Shown in pieces: positions 5,817-12,318 of a stretch of DNA of 12,535 nt. How positions within the stretch are numbered: the stretch's first letter is position 1; the number at the start of each line of letters is the position of its first letter. The notes beneath the pieces are model-generated. The model was not told the DNA's origin. It saw nothing but the letters and a program-made list of their open reading frames with translations, and ran no database searches. The position numbers and the translations under genes were made by a program. The DNA is from Candidatus Acetothermia bacterium (GTDB taxonomy: Bacteria; Bipolaricaulota; Bipolaricaulia; RBG-16-55-9; JANLFV01), in the NCBI GenBank assembly GCA_028275195.1, contig JAPWVC010000031.1:1-12535 (forward strand), in the 5' to 3' direction.

Positions 5817-7231
5817 CTAGGGCCACGGCCCGGCCCCTTCCTCGGGAGGAGATGGATCGGCCTGTGCAAGGCCGCCAAGGCCGCCTCCATCAGCGCCTCC
5901 GGGAGGGTGGGATGGGGGTGGACCGTCCGGGCCAGGTCTTCTAAGGTCGCGCCCATCTCGATCGCCAGGGCCGCCTCGGCGATCAGGCTCGAGGCCTCCG
6001 GGCCGACGATCTCTACACCCAAAACTACCTTGCTCTCCCCGTCAGCGATGACCTTGACGAAGCCCTCGGCTTCCCCCATGGCCGCCGCCCTCCCCAGGGC
6101 AGCGAAGGGGAACCGCCCGACGAGGACCTTTCTCGCTCGAGCCTGGGCCTCGGCCTCGCTCAGCCCGAGCCCGACATAGGCGATCTCCGGGTCGGTGAAG
6201 ATCACCGCTGGGACCGCCTTGAAGGCGGCGCTGGGGAGGCCCGCGATCGCCTCGGCCGCAATGATCCCCTCGTGGGAGGCCTTGTGGGCCAGCATCGGCG
6301 GGCCGGCCACATCGCCGATGGCGAAGATCCGGGGGTTGCTGGTCCGGAATTGCCCGTCCACCGCGATGAAGCCCTTCTCGGTGAGCTCAACCCCGGCTCG
6401 CTCCAGCCCCAGGCCAGCGGTGTTCGGCCGCCGGCCCACGGCCTGTAAGATCTTTTCCGCGACGAGCCTCTTCTCCCCCTCGGGGGCCTCGGCAACCAGC
6501 TCCGCTCCCGAACGGCCCCGCCGGAGGCCCTTGGCCTTCGCCCTCAAGAGGACCTCTACCCCGAGCTCCCGGAGCCGCCGCTCCACAGGCCGGACAAGCT
6601 CTGGCTCAGTCCCCGGAAGGAGTTGGTTCATCATCTCCACGACCGTCACTTTGCTCCCGAGCTTAGCGTAGAGGGTCCCCAGCTCCAGCCCGATATAGCC
6701 CCCGCCGATCACGAGCAGTGCCTGGGGCACCTCTTCTAGCGCTAGCGCATCGGTCGAGTCGAGGACTAGCTCGTGGTCGAACTCCAGGCCCGGGATTTCC
6801 AGGGGCCGCGAGCCGCTGGCCAGGATGCAGTGGTCGAATTCGATGGTCTCCGCCTCCGCGCCCTCGACCTTTACCTGCCCTTGAGAGACGAAGTGGGCCC
6901 GGCCTGGGACCACCCTCACGCCGTTGGCCGAGAGGAGCTTGGCGATCCCCTCCCGGAGGCGCGTGACGACCTCTTCTTTCCAGGCCCGGAGCCGCTCCAC
7001 CTCCAGCCGGAGGCCCTCCGTGGCAATACCAATTTGAGAGAGCTCGGGAATCTTATGATAGAGGTTTGCGGCATGGATGAGGGCCTTGGAGGGGATGCAG
7101 CCCTCATTGAGGCAGACCCCGCCGAGCCGGTCCTGCTCGATGAGGGTCACATCTCGTCCGAGCTGAGCGGCCCGGATGGCCGCGACATACCCTCCCGGCC
7201 CGCCGCCGATGACGAGGAGCTCAGCCTTCAC
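5813..7231 (-). CDS. lpdA: Dihydrolipoamide dehydrogenase
   Basis: The 472-residue flavoprotein has the FAD motif GGGPGGYVAA (9-18) and the redox-active pair in GGVCLNEGCIPSK (Cys40, Cys45). The NAD site is LLVIGGGYIGLELG (about 171-184), the second FAD motif is IFAIGDVAGPPMLAHKA (about 301-317), and the dimer-interface motif HPHPTLPE near residues 437-445 carries the catalytic His and Glu. It reoxidises dihydrolipoyl groups with NAD+, in 2-oxoacid dehydrogenase complexes or the glycine cleavage system. Neither an E2 nor an H-protein gene is in the window. The GTG start at 7231 shares GTGA with the lipA stop. The organism has a ferredoxin-dependent 2-oxoacid oxidoreductase next door, so glycine cleavage is the more likely client (inference). 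A role in reducing lipoyl-linked peroxidases, as known in mycobacteria, cannot be excluded. Confidence 0.95.
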   Translation of the reverse strand: MKAELLVIGGGPGGYVAAIRAAQLGRDVTLIEQDRLGGVCLNEGCIPSKALIHAANLYHKIPELSQIGIATEGLRLEVERLRAWKEEVVTRLREGIAKLLSANGVRVVPGRAHFVSQGQVKVEGAEAETIEFDHCILASGSRPLEIPGLEFDHELVLDSTDALALEEVPQALLVIGGGYIGLELGTLYAKLGSKVTVVEMMNQLLPGTEPELVRPVERRLRELGVEVLLRAKAKGLRRGRSGAELVAEAPEGEKRLVAEKILQAVGRRPNTAGLGLERAGVELTEKGFIAVDGQFRTSNPRIFAIGDVAGPPMLAHKASHEGIIAAEAIAGLPSAAFKAVPAVIFTDPEIAYVGLGLSEAEAQARARKVLVGRFPFAALGRAAAMGEAEGFVKVIADGESKVVLGVEIVGPEASSLIAEAALAIEMGATLEDLARTVHPHPTLPEALMEAALAALHRPIHLLPRKGPGRGPS

Positions 7232-8121
7232 TTCGCTGCCCTCATGAAAAGCTCCCCGGCGCGGTAGGAGCTCCGGACCAGCGGACCGGCGGCCACGGCC
7301 AGGAAGCCGAGCTCCTCCCCCAAGCGGGCGTAATGCTGGAACCTCTCCGGAGGGATGTATTCCCAGACCGGGAGATGCCGCTCTGTGGGCTGGAGATACT
7401 GCCCGAGGGCCAAGAAGTCCACACCCACGGCCCGGAGGTCCCGCATCGTCGCCAAGACCTCCTCCTCGGTCTCACCCAGCCCGAGCATGAGCGCGGACTT
7501 GGTATAGACCGAGGGGGCGAGCCGCTTGGCCTGCTCCAGGACCTTGAGGGATTGGCGGTAGCTGGCCCGGCGGTCGCGAACGAGGGGGGTGAGCCGCTCG
7601 ACCGTCTCGATGTTGTGGCCGACCACATCAGGTCTGGCCTCGATGAGCCGCTCGAGGGCTCGGAGGTCGCCCCGGAAGTCGGGGATGAGGACCTCGACCA
7701 GGGAGGCAGAGCCCCCCTTCTTGATCGCCTCGACCGTCTTGGCGAAGTGGTCGGCCCCGCCGTCGGGGAGGTCGTCCCGGCTCACCGAGGTGAGGACCAC
7801 ATACTCGAGCCCCCACTCGGCCACGGCCTGGGCCACTTTCTTCGGCTCGTCCGGATCGGGCGGCTCAGGCCGGCCCTTGGCCACGGCGCAGAAGCGGCAG
7901 CCGCGGGTGCAGATCTCCCCCAAGAGCATGAGCGTGACCGTCCCGCTCCCCCAGCATTCATGCAAGTTGGGGCAGCGGGCCCCTTCGCAGACGGTGTGGA
8001 GCCCCAAGTGGCGCAGGGCCTCTTTGATCCTAGCATATCGGCCTGCCCCGGGCGGGCGGACCTTGAGCCAGGGAGGCTTCCGCCCGACAGGCCGAACCGG
8101 GCCCTCCTCAGCGGTTGACAT
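7228..8121 (-). CDS. lipA: Lipoyl synthase, radical SAM
   Basis: The 297-residue protein carries both LipA clusters. The auxiliary cluster is CX4CX5C (Cys45, Cys50, Cys56, in CEGARCPNLHEC), and the radical SAM cluster is CX3CX2C (Cys71, Cys75, Cys78, in CTRGCRFC). The C-terminal RSSY motif, whose Ser is the unusual ligand of the auxiliary cluster, is present near residue 284. The enzyme inserts two sulfur atoms into protein-bound octanoyl groups to make lipoyl cofactor on H-protein or E2. Length and motifs are complete, so it should be active. It starts 16 bases after the superoxide reductase stop and overlaps lpdA by GTGA, making a lipoyl module at the end of a defence operon. No lipB or lplA is visible, so the octanoyl donor enzyme must lie elsewhere. 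Confidence 0.96.
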   Translation of the reverse strand: MSTAEEGPVRPVGRKPPWLKVRPPGAGRYARIKEALRHLGLHTVCEGARCPNLHECWGSGTVTLMLLGEICTRGCRFCAVAKGRPEPPDPDEPKKVAQAVAEWGLEYVVLTSVSRDDLPDGGADHFAKTVEAIKKGGSASLVEVLIPDFRGDLRALERLIEARPDVVGHNIETVERLTPLVRDRRASYRQSLKVLEQAKRLAPSVYTKSALMLGLGETEEEVLATMRDLRAVGVDFLALGQYLQPTERHLPVWEYIPPERFQHYARLGEELGFLAVAAGPLVRSSYRAGELFMRAAK

Positions 8122-8137
8122 CAGCCTCTCAGCCTTC

Positions 8138-8533
8138 TCAGCCGACCTTGACCTCCTTGGCTGACTGCCACAGGCCGTGGATGTTGCAGAGGGCTAGGGC
8201 ATAGAGCGTCCCGGACTTGGCAGTCTTGAACGAGGTCGAGACCTCGTGATGAGTGTAGATCGAGCTCGTATCCGGCCCTTCAGTAGATTCGCCATGGGCC
8301 GAGAACTCGAAGTGCCCGAGCTGGTAGGTGAACTTCTCCCCCTCGGGATGGAAGAAGAGCTCGATCCAGCGGATGTGATGGGCCGTGGTATTGGGGTGGG
8401 CGATCTCCTTCCCCAGGCTTACCTTCACCTGGACCAGCTCGTTCGCCTTCACCTTATCGGGGCACTCGATGACCGGGACATGCTTCTCCTTCTTCCAGTC
8501 GGCCTCCTGGATGCGCTCGGAGAACCTGGCCAT
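8138..8533 (-). CDS. sor: Superoxide reductase, 1Fe (neelaredoxin) type
   Basis: The 131-residue protein shows all iron ligands of the catalytic centre: His18 in EKHVP, His46 in AHPN, His52 in TAHH, and Cys116 and His119 in CNIHGLW. Lys17, next to the first His, is the conserved catalytic-loop Lys, and Glu16 precedes it. The N-terminal desulforedoxin-type FeCys4 domain of two-iron desulfoferrodoxins is absent, so this is the one-iron class known from Pyrococcus. It reduces superoxide to hydrogen peroxide without releasing O2, using rubredoxin as electron donor. The AGGAGG at 8546-8541 lies inside the last codons of the peroxiredoxin gene, seven bases before this ATG, so the two are translated together. 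Its product, peroxide, is the substrate of the adjacent peroxiredoxin and rubrerythrin. Confidence 0.96.
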   Translation of the reverse strand: MARFSERIQEADWKKEKHVPVIECPDKVKANELVQVKVSLGKEIAHPNTTAHHIRWIELFFHPEGEKFTYQLGHFEFSAHGESTEGPDTSSIYTHHEVSTSFKTAKSGTLYALALCNIHGLWQSAKEVKVG

Positions 8534-8537
8534 GGGC

Positions 8538-9209
8538 TCACCTCCTCCCCTCGAGCTTCTTGTGGCAGAACCACCAGTCGTAGCACTCCACCTTCCCGGC
8601 CTTGGCCTCCTCCAGGCGCTTCTTGGCCCCCTCCTCCGAGGAGGGGGGAGGGACGATCACTCGGTCCTTGAGGAGCTCATTCTCCGGCCAGCCGGCGGGG
8701 AGGGCCACCCTCTCCCGATCGGCGGTCTGGAGGGCCCGGAGGAGCCGGAGGATCTCGTCCATATTCCGCCCGACATTGAGAGGATAGTAGATGATCGCCC
8801 GGATCAGCCCCTCCGGGTCGATGAGGAAGACCGCCCGGACGGTCTGGGCCTCCGCGGCCCCAGGATGGAGCATCCCGTAGAGCTCACCGATCTTCCCGGT
8901 ATTATCGGCGATGATCGGGAAGGGGATCTCCACCCCCAATTTCTCCTTGATCCACTCGACCCACTTGATGTGGGAGAAGACCTGGTCGATCGAGAGGCCC
9001 AAGAGCTCGGCCCCCAGGGCCTTGAACTGCTCATACCGCTTGGCGAAGGCCACAAATTTGGTGGTGCAGACCGGGGTATAGTCTGCGGGATGGGAGAAGA
9101 GGACCACCCACTTCCCCTTGTAATCCTTGGGGAAGTCGAGCGGCCCGTGGGTGGTCTTCGCCTGGAAGGCCGGTGCCGGATCGCCGATCAACGGGAGGCG
9201 CTTCTCCAT
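8538..9209 (-). CDS. Peroxiredoxin, Prx6/1-Cys family with extended C-terminal Cys pair
   Basis: The protein has 223 residues from the ATG at 9209. The peroxidatic site is HPADYTPVC with Cys48 and the preceding Thr, as in archaeal and Prx6-type enzymes. A long C-terminal arm ends with CYDWWFC (Cys209, Cys215), the same CX5C spacing as the Cys207/Cys213 pair of the Aeropyrum thioredoxin peroxidase as I recall it. The enzyme reduces hydrogen peroxide and alkyl peroxides; these family members often form decamers. A GTG at 9215 would add two residues, but the AGGAGG at 9220-9215 overlaps that GTG and sits 5 bases before the ATG, so the ATG is chosen. It starts 2 bases after the bacterioferritin-like stop and ends 4 bases before the superoxide reductase gene. 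Confidence 0.95.
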   Translation of the reverse strand: MEKRLPLIGDPAPAFQAKTTHGPLDFPKDYKGKWVVLFSHPADYTPVCTTKFVAFAKRYEQFKALGAELLGLSIDQVFSHIKWVEWIKEKLGVEIPFPIIADNTGKIGELYGMLHPGAAEAQTVRAVFLIDPEGLIRAIIYYPLNVGRNMDEILRLLRALQTADRERVALPAGWPENELLKDRVIVPPPSSEEGAKKRLEEAKAGKVECYDWWFCHKKLEGRR

Positions 9210-9211
9210 CC

Positions 9212-9694
9212 TCACCTCCTCGCCCTAGCTCTAGCCCTTGCTGCCCTCCGCTTCGGCCGCTCCGCCGCCTCGGCTCCGGCCTCCTGCAGGAGGGTCCCGA
9301 ACTCGTTGTGGTGCTCCTCCTCGTCCTCGAGGATCGAGCGGAACATGTGGGCGGTGGTGATGTCCCCTTCCTTCTCCGCCAGGGCGATGATCTCCTTATA
9401 CATCGCGATCGCCTCTTCTTCGGCCTTCAGGTCGAGCCGGAGCATCTCTTGCCACTCCTCCCCGACGGTGATCGGGGCCGGCTTGGTCGTGGGGACCCCG
9501 CCCAGGTAGTCCACCCGCTCGGCGATCGCCTCGGCGTGCTTCATCTCCGTGATCGCGATGGATCGGAAGATCGGGCCGATCGCGGCCGCATGGGGCCCGG
9601 CGATCCGGACATGCTGCCACATATACTGGATCGAGACCTGGAGCTCCCGCGCGATCGCCTCATTCAGCATCTCCAGCAGCTTCTTTGATGCCAT
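9212..9694 (-). CDS. Bacterioferritin-like protein with a basic Arg/Ala tail
   Basis: The 160-residue protein has a four-helix ferritin-like core aligning with bacterioferritin. It shows Glu17, Glu50 and His53 in TEMKHAE, a Glu near 93 in LKAEEEA, and a second ExxH within EDEEEHH (about Glu125, His128). These are the ligands of a ferroxidase diiron centre. Met51, in the position of the bacterioferritin haem-binding Met, is also present, so haem binding is possible. The last 15 residues, RPKRRAARARARARR (146-160), are highly basic and not typical of bacterioferritin; they resemble the DNA-binding tails of some Dps proteins. The likely role is storing iron and suppressing Fenton chemistry. The ATG at 9694 has AGGAGG upstream, and the next gene, a peroxiredoxin, is coupled through the end of this one. 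A different ferritin-like subfamily is possible. Confidence 0.85.
   Translation of the reverse strand: MASKKLLEMLNEAIARELQVSIQYMWQHVRIAGPHAAAIGPIFRSIAITEMKHAEAIAERVDYLGGVPTTKPAPITVGEEWQEMLRLDLKAEEEAIAMYKEIIALAEKEGDITTAHMFRSILEDEEEHHNEFGTLLQEAGAEAAERPKRRAARARARARR
9215..9220 (-). promoter_or_regulatory. Ribosome binding site that fixes the peroxiredoxin start
   Basis: AGGAGG directly before the TGA stop of the bacterioferritin-like gene, 5 bases upstream of the peroxiredoxin ATG. It doubles as the final Arg-Arg codons of the upstream gene. Confidence 0.7.
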
Positions 9695-9729
9695 CCTGAC
9701 CTCCTCATATACTTTGGACTTCTCAGCCC

Positions 9730-9759
9730 AGTCTAATCTCGACGCGACTCGGCCGTCAA
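9730..9759 (-). promoter_or_regulatory. Weak candidate promoter before the bacterioferritin-like gene
   Basis: In the 67-base gap after rubrerythrin, the minus strand reads TTGACG (9759-9754, 5 of 6), then after 18 bases TAGACT (9735-9730, 4 of 6). It would give the bacterioferritin-peroxiredoxin-SOR-lipA-lpdA group its own start in addition to read-through from perR. The -10 match is modest. Confidence 0.35.
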
Positions 9760-9761
9760 AA

Positions 9762-10265
9762 CTAGAACCCCTTGAACTTGTCCCGCGGTGCCCCGCAGAC
9801 GGGGCAGCGGTCCGGGGCCTCCCCCTCGACGGTGTAGCCGCAGACGGGGCAGATGTAGACCTTCCCCAAGCGGAGGTCCTTCCCGCCCGCTACGGCCTGC
9901 TTGGCCTTTTGATACATCCCCGCGTGGATCTTCTCCGCCTCGAGGGCATAGTGGGTCGAGCGGACCGCCCCTTGCTCGCTCTGTAGCTCCGCCACCTTGT
10001 TGTAGGCCGGATACATCTCCTCGACCTCGAAGATCTCCCCATTGATCGCCACCTGGAGGTTCTTCGCCGAGTCATTGATCATCCCCAGCTCGCGGTAGTG
10101 GTTTGTGGCGTGGACCTGCTCGGCATAGGCGATCGCGCGGAAGAGCCGGGCGACATTGGAGAAGCCCTCCTCCTCCGCCCGCTCGGCGAAGATCAGGTAG
10201 CGCATGTGGGCCATGCTCTCCCCGGCAAAGGCATCGTTCAGGTTTCGCTCTGTGATCTTGTGCAT
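9762..10265 (-). CDS. rbr: Rubrerythrin, Pyrococcus-like
   Basis: The 167-residue protein has an N-terminal ferritin-like diiron domain and a C-terminal rubredoxin domain. Glu15 in AGES, the EQVH pair (about Glu49, His52), the EVEEMYP segment carrying the two central glutamates, and the EAEKIH pair are all present, so the diiron site is complete. The rubredoxin domain has CPVCGY and CPVCG near the C terminus. Much of the sequence (AGESMAHMRYLIFAE, THYALEAEKIHA) reads like Pyrococcus furiosus rubrerythrin as I remember it. It reduces hydrogen peroxide to water with electrons from rubredoxin. AAAGGAGGG precedes the ATG at 10265, and fprA ends 12 bases upstream. It contrasts with the second, altered rubrerythrin at 5313-5816. 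Confidence 0.95.
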   Translation of the reverse strand: MHKITERNLNDAFAGESMAHMRYLIFAERAEEEGFSNVARLFRAIAYAEQVHATNHYRELGMINDSAKNLQVAINGEIFEVEEMYPAYNKVAELQSEQGAVRSTHYALEAEKIHAGMYQKAKQAVAGGKDLRLGKVYICPVCGYTVEGEAPDRCPVCGAPRDKFKGF

Positions 10266-10277
10266 TCTTCCCTCCTT

Positions 10278-11471
10278 TCATTCAAGTGCCTTCCGCACCC
10301 GCTCGGCCAGGGCCCGCCCGAGGGCCAGGCCCTGCTCTAATTCCTCTCTGGTAGGCCGGCCGTTGAACTCCACCACCGGCTCGACCAGCTCCCAGCCCAA
10401 CTCCTCGATGACCGACTTCATCGCCTTCACGGCCCCGCCGGACCAGCCGAAGGAGCCGAAGAGGCCAACGACCCTCCTCTGGAGCCGCTTCCTCTGGGCC
10501 AGCCGGAGGAATTGCTCCATGGGGATGAAGATCCCGCCATCATAGGTCGGGGCGCCCAGGATCAGCCCCCTGTAGCGCCAGGCCTCGGCCAAGAGGAAGC
10601 TCAAGTGCGTCCGGGAGGCATCGAGGACCCGCAGCGGCGCGCCCCCGGCGATCACCCCGCGGGCCACCTGCTCGGCCATCAGCTCGGTCTCGCCATACAT
10701 CGAGCCGTAAATGAGGACGACGCCGGGCTCGCCCTCCATCCGGCTCCAGCGGTCGTAGAGCCCGACGACCCTCTCGGGCTCCTTCCGCCAGACCGGGCCA
10801 TGGGCCGGGGCGATCATCTCTATCTCCAGCGCCTTGAGCTTCTGGATCGCCCGCTGGACGGGATTGGTATACATCCCTACGATGTTGGAGAAGTAGCGGA
10901 GGATCTCGGGCTCATAGCGGCTGAGGTCGAGCTGATCATCGAAGATCCCTCCGTCCAGGGCCCCGAAGCCCCCGAAGGCGTCCCCGGAGAAGAGGATCTT
11001 CTCCTCGGTTAGGTAGGTCATCATCGTCTCCGGCCAGTGGACGAACGGGGTCTCATAGAAGATGAGGCTCCACCTCCCCAAGCTCAATCGCTGACCATCG
11101 CGGACGGGCTCGAACCCCCCTTCGAGGTGGTAGAGGGCCCGGACGAGCCCGCCGGCCTTCTCTGTCCCCAAGATCCTCGCTCGGGGGGCGAGCCGCCGGA
11201 GGAGCGGGAGCGCACCGGAGTGGTCCGGCTCCATGTGGTTGACGATGAGATAGTCCAGCTTCGCGGGCTCGATGATCTCCTCGATGTTCTCCACCAGCTC
11301 CAGGGCGAAGGGCCCCTTGACCGTATCGATCAGGGCGACCTTCTCGTCCACGATGAGGTAGGAGTTATAGCTCACCCCTTGGGGGAGGGGCCAGACCGAC
11401 TCGAACAGCTCGGTCGTCCGGTCGTTCACCCCCACCCAAAAGACCCCCTTAACAAGCTCGATCGCGCTCAT
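10278..11471 (-). CDS. fprA: Flavodiiron protein (A-type), O2/NO reductase
   Basis: The 397-residue protein has a metallo-beta-lactamase-like diiron domain (about 1-250) followed by a flavodoxin domain (about 252-397). Diiron ligands are visible in NHMEPDHSG (His79, Glu81, Asp83, with His84), His145 in PFVHWPETM, Asp164 in SGDAFG and His224 in APAHGPVW. The FMN loop is IYGSMYGET (about 254-262). There is no extra rubredoxin or flavin-reductase domain, so this is the simple class that takes electrons from rubredoxin or a reduced flavin donor and reduces O2 to water or NO to N2O. The start shares ATGA with the perR stop, and the ribosome binding site GGAGG lies within perR, so it is co-translated with its probable regulator. 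All ligand positions are intact. Confidence 0.96.
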   Translation of the reverse strand: MSAIELVKGVFWVGVNDRTTELFESVWPLPQGVSYNSYLIVDEKVALIDTVKGPFALELVENIEEIIEPAKLDYLIVNHMEPDHSGALPLLRRLAPRARILGTEKAGGLVRALYHLEGGFEPVRDGQRLSLGRWSLIFYETPFVHWPETMMTYLTEEKILFSGDAFGGFGALDGGIFDDQLDLSRYEPEILRYFSNIVGMYTNPVQRAIQKLKALEIEMIAPAHGPVWRKEPERVVGLYDRWSRMEGEPGVVLIYGSMYGETELMAEQVARGVIAGGAPLRVLDASRTHLSFLLAEAWRYRGLILGAPTYDGGIFIPMEQFLRLAQRKRLQRRVVGLFGSFGWSGGAVKAMKSVIEELGWELVEPVVEFNGRPTREELEQGLALGRALAERVRKALE

Positions 11472-11893
11472 TCTTGGCCCTCCTTCGCGCAGTCGGCGCA
11501 GAGGCCGTAGAGTGAGACCTGGACCTCCTCGATCTTGTGGCCCTCCAGCTCCTTCCCCAGAAGCCTCTCGAGCCCCCGGGGAGCCCCAAGGTCGAGGAGC
11601 CGGCCGCAGCGGCGGCAGAGGAAGTGGCAGTGCGGCTTGGTCTCGAGGTCGTAGCGGACGGCCTGGGGCTCGATCCGGAGCTCGGCCAGCTCTCCCAGCC
11701 CTTTGAGGACCTCGAGGGTGTTATAGACCGTGGCCCGGGAGAGCATCGGGTAGCGCCGGGAGAGCCTCTCATAGATCTCCTCCGCGCGCGGATGCCCGCC
11801 CTCCTCCAGGAGCTCGATGATCGCCAGCCGCTGGGGTGTGAGCTTGAAGCCTTGCTCCTTGAGCCTCATGATCAGCCTCTCCCGCTTCTCCAT
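11468..11893 (-). CDS. perR: PerR-like peroxide-sensing Fur family repressor
   Basis: The 141-residue protein has the Fur-family winged helix (LTPQR at 18-22, SRATVYNTLEVL at 52-63) and a C-terminal metal-binding half. Relative to Bacillus PerR, offset by three, all five regulatory-metal ligands are present: His34, Asp82, His88, His90 and Asp101. The last is Asp as in PerR, where Fur usually has Glu. The structural zinc cysteines are Cys93/Cys96 (CRRC) and Cys132/Cys135 (CADC). PerR with iron senses peroxide through oxidation of the His ligands and releases DNA. The ATG at 11893 follows an AAGGAAGG site. The gene leads an operon with fprA and rubrerythrin, so it likely controls itself and these defence genes. 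Fur or another paralogue cannot be excluded by eye. Confidence 0.88.
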   Translation of the reverse strand: MEKRERLIMRLKEQGFKLTPQRLAIIELLEEGGHPRAEEIYERLSRRYPMLSRATVYNTLEVLKGLGELAELRIEPQAVRYDLETKPHCHFLCRRCGRLLDLGAPRGLERLLGKELEGHKIEEVQVSLYGLCADCAKEGQE

Positions 11894-11970
11894 ATGCTTG
11901 TCCTTCCTTACCTCTGCCGCGATTGGATCTTAGAGCATGCTATGAAAGTTCTCGCCGCAACGATCCCCTT

Positions 11971-11999
11971 AATATCTGTCGCGACGCGGTTCATGTCAA
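11971..11999 (-). promoter_or_regulatory. Promoter for the perR-fprA-rbr operon, overlapping the ferredoxin stop
   Basis: On the minus strand a perfect TTGACA (11999-11994) is followed after exactly 17 bases by GATATT (11976-11971, 4 of 6). The -35 includes the TGA stop codon of the upstream ferredoxin gene (11998-11996). Transcription would start near 11964, giving a leader of about 70 bases before perR. The leader contains an imperfect dyad around AGCATGCT (11934-11941) that might matter for regulation. Confidence 0.65.
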
Positions 12000-12280
12000 A
12001 CCGCGCTCGGGGGAGAGGCCGGATCGTATCGGCTCATCAGGAAGATGGCCTTGGTCGGGCAGGCGAGCATGCAAGCACCGTCACCGATGCAGTTCCCCGG
12101 GCGAACGACCTTCGCGACCCCGGCAACGACCTCCAGCACATTTGGCCCCAGCTTCTTGCACAAGACGGCGCAATGGGCGCAGCCGAGGCAGCGGATCTGG
12201 TTGATCTCGGGAATATTCCCCTTCACGAAAGTCCGGCCGTAGGCCTCGGCCACCTCCGCTTCGATCTTCCTGGCCGCCAT
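11996..12280 (-). CDS. Ferredoxin with two Fe-S cluster motifs, one with Asp replacing Cys
   Basis: The 94-residue protein has a first motif with Cys31, Cys34, Cys37 and Cys41 (CLGCAHCAVLC). The second reads CIGDGACMLACP (Cys64, Asp67, Cys70, Cys74), so the second Cys of CxxCxxC is Asp. Asp at this place is known from Pyrococcus furiosus ferredoxin, where the cluster can interconvert between 3Fe-4S and 4Fe-4S. The first motif is followed by KKLGP rather than directly by Pro. The protein is a probable small electron carrier. An N-terminal extension of about 30 residues precedes the clusters, and a short Ser/Pro tail follows. The start is secured by a full AAGGAGGTGA site. It lies 38 bases after the DPSL gene, and its stop lies within the perR promoter. 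Confidence 0.9.
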   Translation of the reverse strand: MAARKIEAEVAEAYGRTFVKGNIPEINQIRCLGCAHCAVLCKKLGPNVLEVVAGVAKVVRPGNCIGDGACMLACPTKAIFLMSRYDPASPPSAV

Positions 12281-12318
12281 AGTTTCACCTCCTTAGAGAT
12301 TGGATTCGACTAGCCCCT

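Noticed and set aside
8385..9509. Long plus-strand open frame of 374 codons opposite superoxide reductase, peroxiredoxin and the bacterioferritin-like gene
   Set aside because: Its translation is low-complexity and lacks any family motif, and it runs antisense to three well-recognised genes. In GC-rich coding DNA such antisense frames are expected.
11930..11945. Imperfect dyad around AGCATGCT as a second copy of the 5190-5204 operator
   Set aside because: Only the central 8 bases are symmetric and the flanks break the symmetry. GCATGC also occurs near 263 and near 12067, as expected by chance, so I do not list it as an operator.
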